Assembly: GCA_022393335.1 (NCBI GenBank)
Contig: JAJEKB010021002.1
Span: forward strand, 1,008,739 to 1,072,738
Direction: 5' to 3'
From: Macrotrachela quadricornifera
Lineage: Eukaryota; Rotifera; Eurotatoria; Philodinida; Philodinidae
DNA length: 64,000 nucleotides
The translations under genes and the position numbers were made by a program. The notes beneath the pieces were generated by a model. The model did no database searches. It saw only the letters and a list, made by a program, of their open reading frames with translations, and was not told where the DNA came from. Shown one piece after another: positions 34,594-46,961 of the stretch (the stretch's first letter is position 1; each line of letters begins with the position of its first letter).

Positions 34594-35619
34594 GAGATCC
34601 TAATTAGATATTGTTCTATTAACTTGTTTAGAAGTATATAATGAAGATCGTTACAACTTCTCAGAATGCATCTCGAGATGATTGGTGTATTTCTTTCAAG
34701 TCCGTCTTATGGTAGTCATTTAAGTCCTTACAGAACTATAGGAATACGATCCTTCTAAACGCTCAGGATATTTCTAAAGATAATTCCACTACCAAAGCTC
34801 TGGAATCTGTCTGAAGGTGATCCATAAATCCATATATAATTTCAGAACCAATCTCAGGGTGGTCTATATTACCTAACAATATACTTTCGAGATTGAAGTA
34901 ATCGAAATGAAAGATAATTGATTCACTCATTTCTTAGTATTAGTAACTGTTATGGACGATTGGATTATAAAACTCAAATTATTGTTTGAAAAGGTTTTCA
35001 AAAGCGCGGTGAAAAGTTGAATAAATAATTGTCTTTCGCAAAGAAGCGAAAATGACGTCCAAGGTGGCAAACATCGTACCCATAGATGCTGACCAAGTGT
35101 TGCTTTTTTAGACAGACAAGCAATGATGATTATTTCAGTTATTCTATCAAAAACTTTTTCTTAAGACCTGTTTTCCATGAAACTGAGAAAATTAGTATTA
35201 ACAATAATTTAAAGAGGTTCTTACGAAGGAAACTTAAGAATTCATTAAGTTGATAACTACTTTAGTGGCACAGCAGTCGTCTTCGAGAACTGATGTGATT
35301 TCATAGTTTATAGTGAAAGATTTATGAAGATACATATTACTTATTTTTCCACATAAGCAGAATATAGCACTCCTAATCGTAAGTCCGTACCACTCCAGAA
35401 ACTGTCTTGAAAATTGCACTCTTTCAGATCCAAATATAAACGGCAGAGCGATTAGGCTTGGGAAAGCTCAAATCTCTCTTAAATTGAAGGATGAGAAACT
35501 TGAGGCGGCTGATGTTAGTCTGTATTTCCTGAAGCGTCCTCAACAACGCAGTAGTGGAATAAAGATTTTTAACCCTTAAAACAGAATTTATTCGCCGTTA
35601 ATACGAGTCGCTATTAGGG
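34594..35619. other. Intergenic, no gene recognised
   Basis: No supported frame or RNA. Short minus frames near 35234 look random. Confidence 0.4.
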
Positions 35620-35624
35620 ATGTG

Positions 35625-36765
35625 CCGAGCCCGAGCAGCTCGGTCAAGCTCGGACTCAGTCTCAACCATAGTTTTCTTCTCTCCAACAGGCCTTATAAAC
35701 GTTGTTTGCTCTCGTGCACCATAGTGAAATCTCTCTCATGATCATTTAAACACACTCACCAATAAAATATATCAAGTTCAGTCATGCTCCTAGAAATTAG
35801 CTTTATGATCTCTGATCAAGGGGAACAAACTAATTTCTTAATTTCTGGTAGAAACTCTATAGTCGGACGAACAGTACTGGTTCCTCACTATTGTAAGGAC
35901 AAAACATGGGGTTATTCGGGGCGTATAAAAGATTGTCTCCACTAACCTCTACATCAACTCGAACAATACTATCTTTGGTTGTCACTATAGTGGAGAAAAA
36001 TCCTGCTAAAATTTGATTGACTAGCAAGTCAACCAATCACATTTTAGTACAATTTTTCTTCGCTAGTATTCGGATGAAGCACAGGATTGTTCAAGTCAGC
36101 ATCTCCACGAGCGGGGCTTTAGGGGGCGTGCGCTCCCCAAAAATCAAAACTTTTCAGCAAAAGAAAATTTTGTTGAATTTTTACGCTTTTTTTAGGGATT
36201 TCTGTTGCAAACATCGCGGTGCACCCCTTCCCCCCAAGTCTGACCCCTCGCGCGGGCGCTGGTTCAAGTTGATATAGGGGGTTGTGAAGGGCCACTTTCA
36301 TATGCCCCGAACAGCCCCATATTTTGTCCGTGCCATAGTGAATAACCAGTATTGTTCATATAACCATAGAGTTTCCACTAGAAATTACTGGAGATCAAGG
36401 CAGTTGTGTTCATTTAATTATTAATGCTTGTCTTCGATATAACATAACTTCTCATCGATATCTAATGACTCCTGATGATTTTCAACGGTTTTGTCATAGC
36501 TTTAGGCTTCCATCGCACACTGAAGACGCCATATTGATTTTTCATAATTTCTAGTATAGAAATCAGTTTGTTGTCCTTGGTCAAAGATCATAAAGCTAAT
36601 CTCTAGGAGCATGGTTAAACTTGACATATTTTATGGGTGAGTGTGTTTAAATGACCATGAAAGAGATTTCACGATGATGCACGAGAGCAAACAACGCTTA
36701 AAAGATCTGTTCGAGAGAAGGAAACTATGATTAAGCCCGAGATCTTGATACATTCATAGTCGCTA
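35625..36765. mobile_element. Large foldback element with 200-300 bp arms and GC-rich core
   Basis: The left arm, about 35650-35940, matches the reverse complement of about 36300-36745. Shared landmarks include ATCATAAAGCTAAT, GTGAGTGTGTTTAAATGA, CACGAGAGCAAACAACG and TAGnGGAAACTCTAT. The right arm carries an extra segment of roughly 150-170 nt (about 36410-36580) absent from the left. The core at 36100-36270 is GC-rich (GGGGGCGTGCGCTCCCC, CCCCTCGCGCGGGCGC), unlike its surroundings. The left border holds the GGGATGTGCCGAGCCCGAGC motif that recurs elsewhere. No transposase is seen. Confidence 0.75.
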
Positions 36766-37027
36766 TCACGAATTCCAAGTCATGTTTACAGTTATATTAA
36801 GCCACAACTCAATGACTAAGTTAATCAACCACATTCAGTAAATTTTTATGGCTTACTGATTTAGCAAGCAAGAAGTAAAAGAGTGAATGCTTTCATGTAT
36901 AAAAGCATACATTTTAACACATGAGAAAAGCTCTTTTAAGCCAAATATGTGTAGGAATATTTCTCCTGATAACTTATTTACTTATTCATTAAAAAAGCTT
37001 GTCAGCGCAGTCCCTTTGGGACTAAAA

Positions 37028-37465
37028 TGTGGAACTCACATATTTTTAAACAGTTGAGCCTCAGATAAACAGGACTGTCGCGAGGGGCTAAAGATGGGGA
37101 GACAACAAATTTCTCAAAAGTCCCTATAAATTATCGAAATTTTTGGAGAAAAAATTACAGATTTATTAAAAATTTTTCGAGATTTTTGGAGAATTTTAGA
37201 AATTTTTCAAGGATTTTTGAAAATTTTTTAAAAAGTGTCGAGCGAAAAAAAAGAAAATTTCTCAAGATTGGAGGCATCTTCCCCAATCGCGACAGCCCTG
37301 CAAATAAATAAACATAGGAAACAATTTCTGTAGCGTACCTGCCTGGAATGGAGAGAAATGTCTGTAACGGAGGGGTGTCTGTAAGGGGTGGGATGAGGGG
37401 AGGGGGGGAGCCGCAAAACTTCGACTTAAAATTTACACTCACATTTTTTATATGTGAGTTCCACA
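37028..37465. mobile_element. TIR element, 438 bp
   Basis: TGTGGAACTCACATA at 37028 is mirrored by TATGTGAGTTCCACA ending at 37465. Inside, CTGTCGCGAGGGG at about 37076 pairs with a CGCGACAGCCC block at about 37297. The right half is C/T- then G-rich (GGGGTGGGATGAGGGGAGGG). The 103-codon minus frame overlapping it is low-complexity Phe/Lys/Leu and not a gene. A target duplication is not clear because both flanks are A-rich. Confidence 0.65.
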
Positions 37466-38640
37466 AAAAAACTTTTGTTAATGTGTACAGCTTTTAATCG
37501 TAAAGCGCCGATAATTTTTTCATGTCCGATTAGAAAATTTCTTACGAAAGACTAGGAAGTTTTTTAGCATTGAAGAAGTATGTACAACAGTAATTCTTGT
37601 TTTTTACTAAACACTATCACGCATATTTTGCTGATTAGTCATATATCAAATCAAAGTTTTCTTTGAATAATTCTTACTTATCTTTGTAATTGAAGTAGTC
37701 AAATTGTTTGTCGAACAGGATCTAAGACCTTATGATCATTTCAGTTATTCTATTGAACACTCTGCATGTAAAAGTTGTATTATCAGGAAATGAAAAACGG
37801 TTCTAATAATAATGTAAGGAGATTCATGGGATAATCTAAGCAGTCCAAAACTTAACTTCTATCTGTTTTTCCCTCATTCCTCATCATCTGAAGATTTTCT
37901 TGAGCCTCCCCCCCCCCCCAATACTGACGTTATTCCACCGTTTATGGCTCCAAAAACTTACAAACGTCGTTTAAATAGGTATCAGTTTCAGTTTTCGTTC
38001 TTGGAAATAAATTTTTATACAAGAAATCAATATAGATCAACTCACAAAAAATATTAGCGAAGACAGTGGATAATTGAAGGAACGAACGATCTAATATTTA
38101 TTTGTGAGTTTGGAAAGAATTGCTATTGTCGTTAAATAAAGAAAATAAAAGTAACTAACTGTCTTGTTGAATACAAAGGTAATCTATTTTTCTCTTGTCG
38201 TTCTTTCGTCTTACGGACAACATTCACCTGAGTGATTTTGTTTTTTTTTGTAGATGCAGTTGAAGGACAAGATATTCATGACTTTGTGTAGCTGTTTACG
38301 CGCATTTTGTAGAATGATTTTTTTTACAAAAGTTCTTCAACTAATGATGGCGTTGTTTACTTTGTCTGAAGTGCAATTTTTTTCATCCGACGATTCCGAT
38401 TTATTCAAGGCTTTGAGAATAAATACATTCAATGACAAAATTTTAGGACAAATGTGATTTCTTGTCTAGTTAACTTGGAAAAAAACTATTTAACTCTGCC
38501 CAAATATTGATAAAGCCTCACAAGATGCAATTCAGCACAAATGAAAAGAAATTTTTGAAGATAATATTTTTCGGTCACTTCCGACGCAGCAGTATATAAA
38601 ATATTCTTTTATTAAAAATTAAATCAAAATATATACTTTT
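37466..38640. other. Intergenic downstream of ART-LRR gene 2
   Basis: No gene supported. A run of C residues occurs at about 37908-37918. The reverse complement of AATAAA at 38608-38613 lies about 30 nt past the stop of the minus-strand gene and is a good poly(A) signal. Confidence 0.5.
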
Positions 38641-40062
38641 CTAATAATCCCTAACGCGAGAAATCCATAATTCGAACTTTTTTTTTGGCTTGGCCACTGT
38701 TCTAATTCTTGTTTCGCCATCTTCAGAAAAGTCACAATGACGTAAATCCAGTTTTTTCAGTTTTTGATTGTTTGTGATCATCTCGATCAGTGTATCAATA
38801 CTTTCATCATTGATATCCTCGTTCGCACTTAGATTCAAAACTTCCAGACATGTATTTTCATGAGTGAGAACACTAGCTAACATTTTTGCGCCATCATTCC
38901 CTATGCGATTGACGCTCAAAGATAATACAATCAATTTTATATTTGTTTTGAGCATTTCGGCTAGATATCGTGCACCTTGATCTGAAATATCATTCTCCGA
39001 TAGATTAACGTATTTCAGAGCAGAACTGTTGATTATCGATGCTAAATGGTGAACACTTAAATTCGATATACCATTAAGTGAAATCTCCAATTCTTCCAAG
39101 TGTTGATTGTTATGGATTGCAGCAGCTAGAATTGAGAAACTTGTTTGTGTGATTCCACTATTCGTCAAATTGAGTCTCTTGCATTGCTTGTCAATAATTC
39201 CTTGTTTGACAACGATTTGCATATGTTGATCGTTTATTAGTTCTCCGCTCAAATCCAATTTTCCTGATTGACAGTTATCAATAGCTTTTTTTATGTTTTC
39301 TATATGATAAGAATCATAATTCTGTGGTCCCGTTGGTATGAATGGAGAGGAAGAAGGCGGATCTTGTGAATAGATCTGTTCGATCTGAATCGTATTCAAA
39401 CTGTTGCCCATGTCTATGATCCCGAGAACTTTGAATTGACAACCAGGAAGAAGTAAAACTTCATCTTCTGTCTTGAAAAAGGAATGTTCACGAATATCTT
39501 TCCCTGTACAACAATTAATTGTCCACATTGTTCGTTTACCAATTTTGCCCAAAAATTGTTCCGACTTTAGAGTCTCAATGGAAGTCGTACAAGACGTAAA
39601 TGTCCACCAGAAGAATGTTTTGTTCTTGGGAAAATTAGCAGTCATATCCATCTTTACTCCACGAAAAACTTGACGCCGCTCTGATGGTAATTTTGTAAGT
39701 GCAGTAGTAATTAACTTCAAATAGAGAAACCATGGTTTTAAACGAGATTCATCACCTTCACGTAGTGTATCGTTTAGAATAATATAGAAAGGTTTTTCTT
39801 TTTCAGTCCAAGATAGAGTATAGAGTCTAATCGAATTCGACTCATCTAGGGTTAGATGATCGGGTGACTTTTTGTAACCGTGCGAAACTGTCCATACCAT
39901 TTGTTCAACATCGGGCACAATCTTTATGAGAGGTTTAATGGCCTCCTCGAGACTCACTAGTGGAGATTCTTTATACGTTTGAATTGGTGCCGTACTTTTA
40001 TCAGTATTTTCTGATACAAGGCACATGCGAGATACAGGTCCTTGGATATCAGATGAAGCCAT
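38641..40062 (-). CDS. Arginine-type mono-ADP-ribosyltransferase fused to leucine-rich repeats (gene 2)
   Basis: The intronless gene encodes 473 residues. Residues 32-225 match the ART fold of the paralogue at 30751-33227, sharing the PLVSLEEAIKPLIK block. Arg134 is in VFRGV, the Ser motif is TFTSCT (154-159), and E199-D-E201 gives the ExE pair, so the catalytic triad is complete. After a Ser/Pro-rich linker, residues about 265-455 hold RNI-like leucine-rich repeats (ALKYVNLSENDISDQGARYL, CLEVLNLSANEDINDESI). It has no signal peptide or membrane segment, so it is probably cytosolic. ART-LRR fusion implies target selection by the LRRs; the target is unknown. It lies 760 bp from, and divergent to, the ankyrin gene. 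Either it lost the intron of gene 1 by retroposition, or gene 1 gained one. Confidence 0.88.
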   Translation of the reverse strand: MASSDIQGPVSRMCLVSENTDKSTAPIQTYKESPLVSLEEAIKPLIKIVPDVEQMVWTVSHGYKKSPDHLTLDESNSIRLYTLSWTEKEKPFYIILNDTLREGDESRLKPWFLYLKLITTALTKLPSERRQVFRGVKMDMTANFPKNKTFFWWTFTSCTTSIETLKSEQFLGKIGKRTMWTINCCTGKDIREHSFFKTEDEVLLLPGCQFKVLGIIDMGNSLNTIQIEQIYSQDPPSSSPFIPTGPQNYDSYHIENIKKAIDNCQSGKLDLSGELINDQHMQIVVKQGIIDKQCKRLNLTNSGITQTSFSILAAAIHNNQHLEELEISLNGISNLSVHHLASIINSSALKYVNLSENDISDQGARYLAEMLKTNIKLIVLSLSVNRIGNDGAKMLASVLTHENTCLEVLNLSANEDINDESIDTLIEMITNNQKLKKLDLRHCDFSEDGETRIRTVAKPKKKFELWISRVRDY

Positions 40063-40823
40063 TTTTCAAGGACAAAATACAATCTAAAATAGACTTTCAC
40101 TATAATTTCTTTGAAATTAGAATGTGATAAAAAATAAATCGAGGATACTATTATAAGAATCTGCTGACGAGCCATCAGTGAAGATATTTTCCCTAGTTGA
40201 TACACTTACATATTTTCGCCTCTCTGAATGTCCTATGGTAATTTCATAGCACAACATCGTCTATCCTATAAGAAACTCATCAATCCTCAAGCGAAACCAG
40301 GTTCAATCGTAACCACTCACCTTCACTACCTTAATAATTTATTTATAGGTTACGAACATGTAAAATCATGAATGTTGTTTTTATGATTTTCTCCGACAGA
40401 CATGATCTTACTTGGAAATTATGATAAGTGGGTGACATGAAAATCGGGGAAAAAGAAAAAATAACACAAAATATTAAAGCAGTAACACAAGAAAAACATT
40501 CCATTGAAAGAAAAAACAAACATTTAAAGTGCTATTAAAACTACTTCAGCAGATTCTTTCGAGACTACTGTAGAAATAATCTGAAGCAACATCCATATTT
40601 AATAGCAATATATAAGCAGTATGCGCTTGAATTAAATGAATATCGTTTTAGACATTTTTTTATTTTCGTCATCACATATTCTCAAGAACTTCTGAACCCA
40701 CACCGAAAATACACTAATTTTAATTTAGTTTAATCGAAGGAAATTTTTTTTAACTATAGTGTTATTTTTACTTATGTAGGTTTACACTATATGTACAGTA
40801 TTCTAGATAGGTAGCCGTTTAAG
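40063..40823. promoter_or_regulatory. Divergent intergenic region between ART-LRR 2 and ankyrin gene
   Basis: About 760 bp separate two genes transcribed away from each other, so both promoters must lie here. The DNA is AT-rich. I could not identify a specific TATA box or paired motif. Confidence 0.4.
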
Positions 40824-43800
40824 ATGTCGAAGGCAACGAAACACTTGATCAGAATTGTCGAAAGAAAAGCTGGTGAGCAAGATTCATACAGTGAAGCACA
40901 GCAACTTCTGCAGCAAGGTGCAGATATCAAAGCTCCTACTAAGAATGGTTCGATGATTGATTCTACCATTGCCCAAGAACAACGGCTTCGAATACCGAGA
41001 CCATGGCACGCTGATAATTGTCTACGTTTGATTGAAATACTAAAAAAAGGTGCATCCAATCAACTCGCTGCACAAGTATTCTCAGACTATGGTAGTAATC
41101 TAAATGAAATGCATCAACTCGTACAGTTAAAAGCCAGTTGTTATCAAGCTGAAACATATGGACCATTAGGTTTATTAGGCTCATTATTAAATCAAGATCG
41201 AATTCTAATTCGACTTGATATTGTTCAATTTCTAGTTGAGAATGATCCACATACAAGATATAGTTTGACTGCCGTTGATAACCAACGACAAACGTGTTTG
41301 TCTTTAGCGAAAAGAAATTCAAACTGTCCAAAAGATGTTACTAATTATGTACAACAACAGTTTGATATGATTCTCAATAAAATTCCCTCTACGAATCCAC
41401 AGATCAATATAAATGAAATCATCGAATGGATTAGACGAGGTGCCAATAAGGAAGCAACTGACAAGGACGGAAATACCGTCCTATCAAATGCTGTTATTGC
41501 TAATAATTTGGAACTCGTTCGTATTCTCGTGTCTAATGGCAGCAATACTGCACATACTAATAAAAAAGGCCTTACACCTTTACAACTAGCCAAAGAAACT
41601 ACAACAAGAAATCCTCAACTAATAAAAATTCTCGATGTACAAGGTATCAGTGTTAAATTAAAAGATTTGATTGAACGAGAAAAATCACAATTGACAGTTG
41701 AAGCAATCAATAATTTTCTACAAAATGGAGCTAATATTAATGCTACATTGGCCAACAATGATTCATTTCTACATATTTTGATAGTTAATGATGGTACTCC
41801 TCAAATGATCACTGCTTTTATTAATGATCTCAATGCTGATATGTCAGCAACAAATATCAATGGATATCGGCCCCTTGAAACATGTATTATCCAAGATAAA
41901 CATCCATATACTCGTTTGCTTACTTTTTTCAAGTTACCAAAAATGACTACAGATTTCTTCATCAATTCAAAATTGAGCAAAACTCTTCTGCAATTTGCCA
42001 CTGAACAAAAACGTCCTGAAGCCGCAAAACTCATTCAGGATGAATTGAATCTTCGTTTATGGAACTGTGTGACACGTGCCAACAAAACAGAGGCAGACAA
42101 TAAAATTATTATCGATGAAATCAAACAGTTAGTGACATACGGTGCTCAAATTAATTATAAACATCAGAACGACATGTATCATGGTTGGACAGTATTACAT
42201 CTAACATGTAAAACAAATATAAAATCATTTGTTCAATATCTGATTGAACATGGAAAAGCTGATTACATGCTACAAAATCATAATGGTGATTATCCAATTT
42301 CTATTGCAGCTGAATATGGTCATCTAGAGATTGTCGAATATTTACGCGGTTTAGAAAACTCAAATTTGAATGTATTTAATAAAGATCAACAGACACCTTT
42401 ACATTTGGCAACAAAAAATCATCATTTACTTGTTGTTCGATATCTCGTCAAATGGGGTGCCGATCATCAAGCTCGAAATTTATCGAGACAAACTCCTCTA
42501 GATATAGCACGTACAAACGTTTCGAAGAACAAAGATGAAGAAATAAATGATCACAAATTAATTCAATTTCTTGAACAATTAATTTGTCCGTCAGTGAATA
42601 GTCTAGATAAACAAGCGTTAAGCGCAACAAAACCATCTTATGATCTTGATACATGCGAATTAGTTAAACCAATAGACATTAATCCGATTCAGGTGCAAAA
42701 TGAAGATGCTGAAGGAGCATTGGGCACACCAAGCAAAGGTTTTCTTCAAGGAAGTCCGAACAATAATTTGCATGATGCCGCTAAAAGCGGATCTGTCGTT
42801 GCAGCTCAACAAGCTATTGGCCAAGGAGCTAATATTCGACATCGAAAAGACGGTTATACTCCGTATCAAGTGGCACAAATCTCAGCACAAAAATGTGTCA
42901 CAAAATTGAATTTGCCAAATCTTACTTGGGAAAATCGTACAACTCAACAAAATAAATTAGCCGGTTGCCAACAAATTGCTGATATTATTCAACAAACTGC
43001 ACAACAAAAATTACGTGAAGCTATCAAAAAATCGAATGCAGGGTTAGTCATGGCATATCATCTTGCAGGAGCACCACTGACTACTGACTTATTACATAGT
43101 GCTTGTACTGCATCCGATAATGTTGAAATTATCGATTATCTTCTTAATCAAAGTATTGATATTTATCAAGCTTTAATTAATTATTCATCCCCTGATTCTT
43201 TATATAAAAGTGCAAAAGAGAGACAACATACTAAAGTAGCTGCTTATCTTAAATATCGATTATCAGTGGAATGTACAAAAGCCATAAAAGAAAATAATCT
43301 TGAACTTGCCAAGAAACTAGTAGGTAACGGAGCCAGTGTTGATATGCACAATACAAATAACCTACAAGAAGCATTACAACATCAAAATTTTGAAATGATC
43401 AAATTTCTCTGTCATAATGGTGCAAAAATGCCCTATGAATGGCTCAATACGAAAAGCATCACTCTTTCACCGACTCTATCTCAACAATTAAAACCCGAGA
43501 TTAAGTTTCTTATTAATCGATATCTAATCGATCGACGATTTCGTTTTGCTGCTGCTAGTGGCGATCTTGATTGTATAATTCAATGTCAACGTCTTGGTGC
43601 GGATATAAATTCTGTTAATTGTCATGGTTCAACTGCACTTTTATGCACAATTCAACATGGAAACTATTTTCCAATCGTTCATTCACTTGTTTCATCTGGT
43701 GCATCGATGTTACATTCAAATGATGATGAATCTCGATCATTGATTGATATTGCACGAAAACAGAATTATAAACAAATCTCTGGCTATCTCTTCAATGAAT

Positions 43801-46800
43801 TAAATGTACAATTTTTGTCTTCAATTCTCAATAATGATCGAAAAAGTGCAGAGAAATTTGCAGAATTAGGCGCAAATTTTAATTATCAAGATGAACAAAA
43901 ACGTACAGCCTTGCACTATGCTGTTCAGTACTATGATATTCAACTTGTTACATGGTTATGTGACTGTGGCTGTAAAATTGGAATACCTGATATCAATGGT
44001 GATTATCCATTAATGATAGCAACAGAAAAAGGTAAATGAGAAATTCACTGATTTACATTTGAAAGAACAGAATGAATTACATTATTTATTAATCTAGGTA
44101 ATTATACTATCGTTGAATATTTTGCCACAGAACATCCAGGAACAAAAAGTCAAAGAAACAAAGATGATCTCACTGCTTTACAAATTGCTCAAAAACTTGG
44201 ATATTCACGGATTGCTTATGTACTTGAACATGGAGAATCCGCGCCCGATTCTTTAGAAAATGAACAAAAAAATACTGATGAAGAATTGATACAAGCATCT
44301 CGTAATGGTCCCATCGAAATAATTCATGAATTCATCAAACAACGATACGAATCAAGAGAGAAGAAGAAATCATTATGCGAAAAAATGATCAAAGTTGCTA
44401 GAGAAGCCAATCAACAGCAAATTTTCGAAGATCTCGAACGCTATTACAATGCAGATTTGGGAAGAGATGTAGATTCGGATGTAAGACAAATAGATCGGTT
44501 TTCATTGTCGAAAAAGTATCAAGGTGTCTTGCTTGGATTACTGACTGGATTAAGTAATATTATTGCTGGTAGTCCCATTGAGCTCAATCCAAATGATCCG
44601 AATACATATGAAAAACTTTTCTCTAATTTAATTTCAAAAGTAGACAAACAGACACAAGACTTACAACAAGTAACCAATGAACAAGATGTAAAGAAATTAA
44701 TTGAACAAGATTCAGCACATACAAAAGAAGAATTAAGAAAAATTGATGAAGTATTAGAAGAACATTCGGACAAGACAAATTTTTTACAACGTCATATTGA
44801 AAATATTGATCGACGTCTTTTTAATTTTGAAAAACAAAAGAAGGGAACAGCTATAGAACGAAAAGAATTAATGGAAGAAAGAGAAACGTATAGAAAACAA
44901 TTTGCTGCATTTGAATGTACAATGATTTTATGCAAACGTCAACAAGAAACTATTTTAATTAGACAGAATACAATGAATTTTATCAAAGGAAATATAAATT
45001 TGGCATTATTCTATCGAACAATTGAAAATAGTTTACATGCTTTACTTTACAGTATTCTATCGGCACAAGGTGGTTATGTCAAAAGAGAAGTAACTTTACC
45101 ATTCAGTAAGTCTTTGCCGAAGAGAACAGATAGAATTATATGATATATTATTTATTTTCTAGTGAATATTGTAATGTCGAATATAAAATCATCAATAAAT
45201 CCTATCCTATCAAAACTTAACGAAAAAGAACAGAAACAAGAATGGCATAGTATTTCAACTTTAGGTAATATTGAAGAACTTAGACGGATGGCATCGGACA
45301 CAGCCGGTATGATAACTCTCTACTATAGAGAACAAATTCAATCGATCGATCCATTCCCAAAGATTAAGGGTACTAATATGTTAAATACCAAAATCAAACA
45401 TATTAAAGATTCTTATTACAATGTTTGTCCAGAAACTTCTGAAGAAATAGCTGTCGTTATGGTTGCTAAGTATATTACTAATTGGATTATTGATGCTCTC
45501 AAAGCCGGTCAAAAAGAAATTACTCCACTTAAACCTTTACCACAACAATTTTGGCTATATGTAGCTAAGAAAAATCCTTTTGATCAAGGAACAACTTCAA
45601 GAGTAAATGATAGAATTGGACTTTCAGATGGAGAGCAGAAGGTTTTTTTGAAAACTAAGGATTCATCCGACCAGGATACTAAAGTATCAGTACAAGTACG
45701 TCATCTAATTGGTTGCGTCTCTGTCGTTGCAAATGATGGTAGAATTTATCAATATGTAGTACCGAAAAATTCTTCTCATGATGAACTCAATAATCTCGAC
45801 ATTTTCGGATATGTCTATGTTACACCATTTTCATCCGATAAGGAAGCATTATATTCGATTGTTGGTGGACGAAAATTACAGTCAGCTAAATATGATACAA
45901 ATGGAGATATTATAACAAAATGTCAAGAAATTATGAAGTATGTAGAAGCTTATAACTATCAAGATGGTGAACATCTGGGTGAATCATTAATTACGAAAGA
46001 AACTGCTCGTCAAGTAGCGAAAATACTTCATGAAAAAAAGATCTTCGTCGATCAAAAAGATCTTCAAGATCAATTGAAAACAGAACATGAAAAAATAGAA
46101 ATAAGTATTGACGTTTTACGTGAAGATATACAAGAGAAACAAATGTTTTATCAAACATCAATTGATGCAGTTCATGAACAAGTTAAACAAGAAGCGATAA
46201 CAAATCGTGAAACAATGAAAAAAGATAATGAACTACACTATAGTCAAACATCGCAAAAATTCAATGAACAGTTGAAAGATATTGAAAAATATCTACATAA
46301 TCTATTCGAAAAACGTATGAATGCCATCGAACAAGAATTACGACAGGCAACACAAGAAATTCTAACAATTGCTGAAACAGCCAAAGCTCAATCACTCCAG
46401 GCCATTGCAGAAGCTAATCAGGCAAGTCATATGAGTGAAAAATCAGCACAACAAGCAGCACAAGCTGTAGCGAGTGCTCAGAATTTAGTAGAATCGACGG
46501 AACAGCGACGCAAAGAACTTCAATTGACCACCAATAATTGTGAGACGACCATGAAGCAAACGGCTGTTACTCAGGAAGAATTTTCAAAACGAATGATAAT
46601 GGAAATGCGTACAAAAATGGAGAGTGCCATTCAAAATGCAAACGAAGCAGTTCGAGAATCTGCGATGAGTGCTAAAGAATCAGCACGAGCTGTTAAAGAG
46701 TCAACAGAATATGTACAAAATATTCAAAAAACAACGAACAAACAACTTGAACTTCAAAAGAAAGAAAATGAGAAAATAATTGCAGAAACTAAAGTACGAC

Positions 46801-46961
46801 AGAACAGTGAAAGAGCGGGTGATGAAGCTAAAGAAGCTGGAAAACAAGCCAAACGAGCTGCAGAGATGGGAGCAGCAGCACTTGACAAAGTCAATAACAT
46901 CCAGGAACAGGTTGACAAACTGCTGGAGCAAATGGAAAAAATAAAAAAACGATTCCAATGA
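40824..46961 (+). CDS. Giant ankyrin-repeat protein with C-terminal coiled coil
   Basis: Exons 40824-44031, 44098-45105 and 45163-46961 are joined by 66- and 57-nt GT-AG introns in consistent phase, giving 2004 residues. The first 1100 residues contain many ankyrin repeats, some well conserved (WTVLHLTCKTNIKSFVQYLI at about 453; QTPLHLATKNHHLLVVRYLV at about 523; RTALHYAVQYYDIQLVTWL at about 1030), others degenerate. The middle 1100-1650 has charged helices and a globular stretch with no family I know. The last 350 residues are a long coiled coil, Ala/Gln/Glu/Lys-rich, with repeated blocks such as QAIAEANQASHMSEKSAQQA. No signal peptide or membrane segment. It is probably a cytosolic scaffold that multimerises. 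AATAAA at 46993 is a likely poly(A) signal. Its position beside two ART-LRR genes may be coincidental. Confidence 0.88.

Noticed and set aside
36017..36277. 86-codon ORF and overlapping minus-strand ORF
   Set aside because: Both lie in the GC-rich core of a foldback element, with no recognisable domain.
37155..37466. 103-codon minus-strand ORF rich in Phe, Lys and Leu
   Set aside because: Low-complexity translation of A/T runs inside a TIR element.
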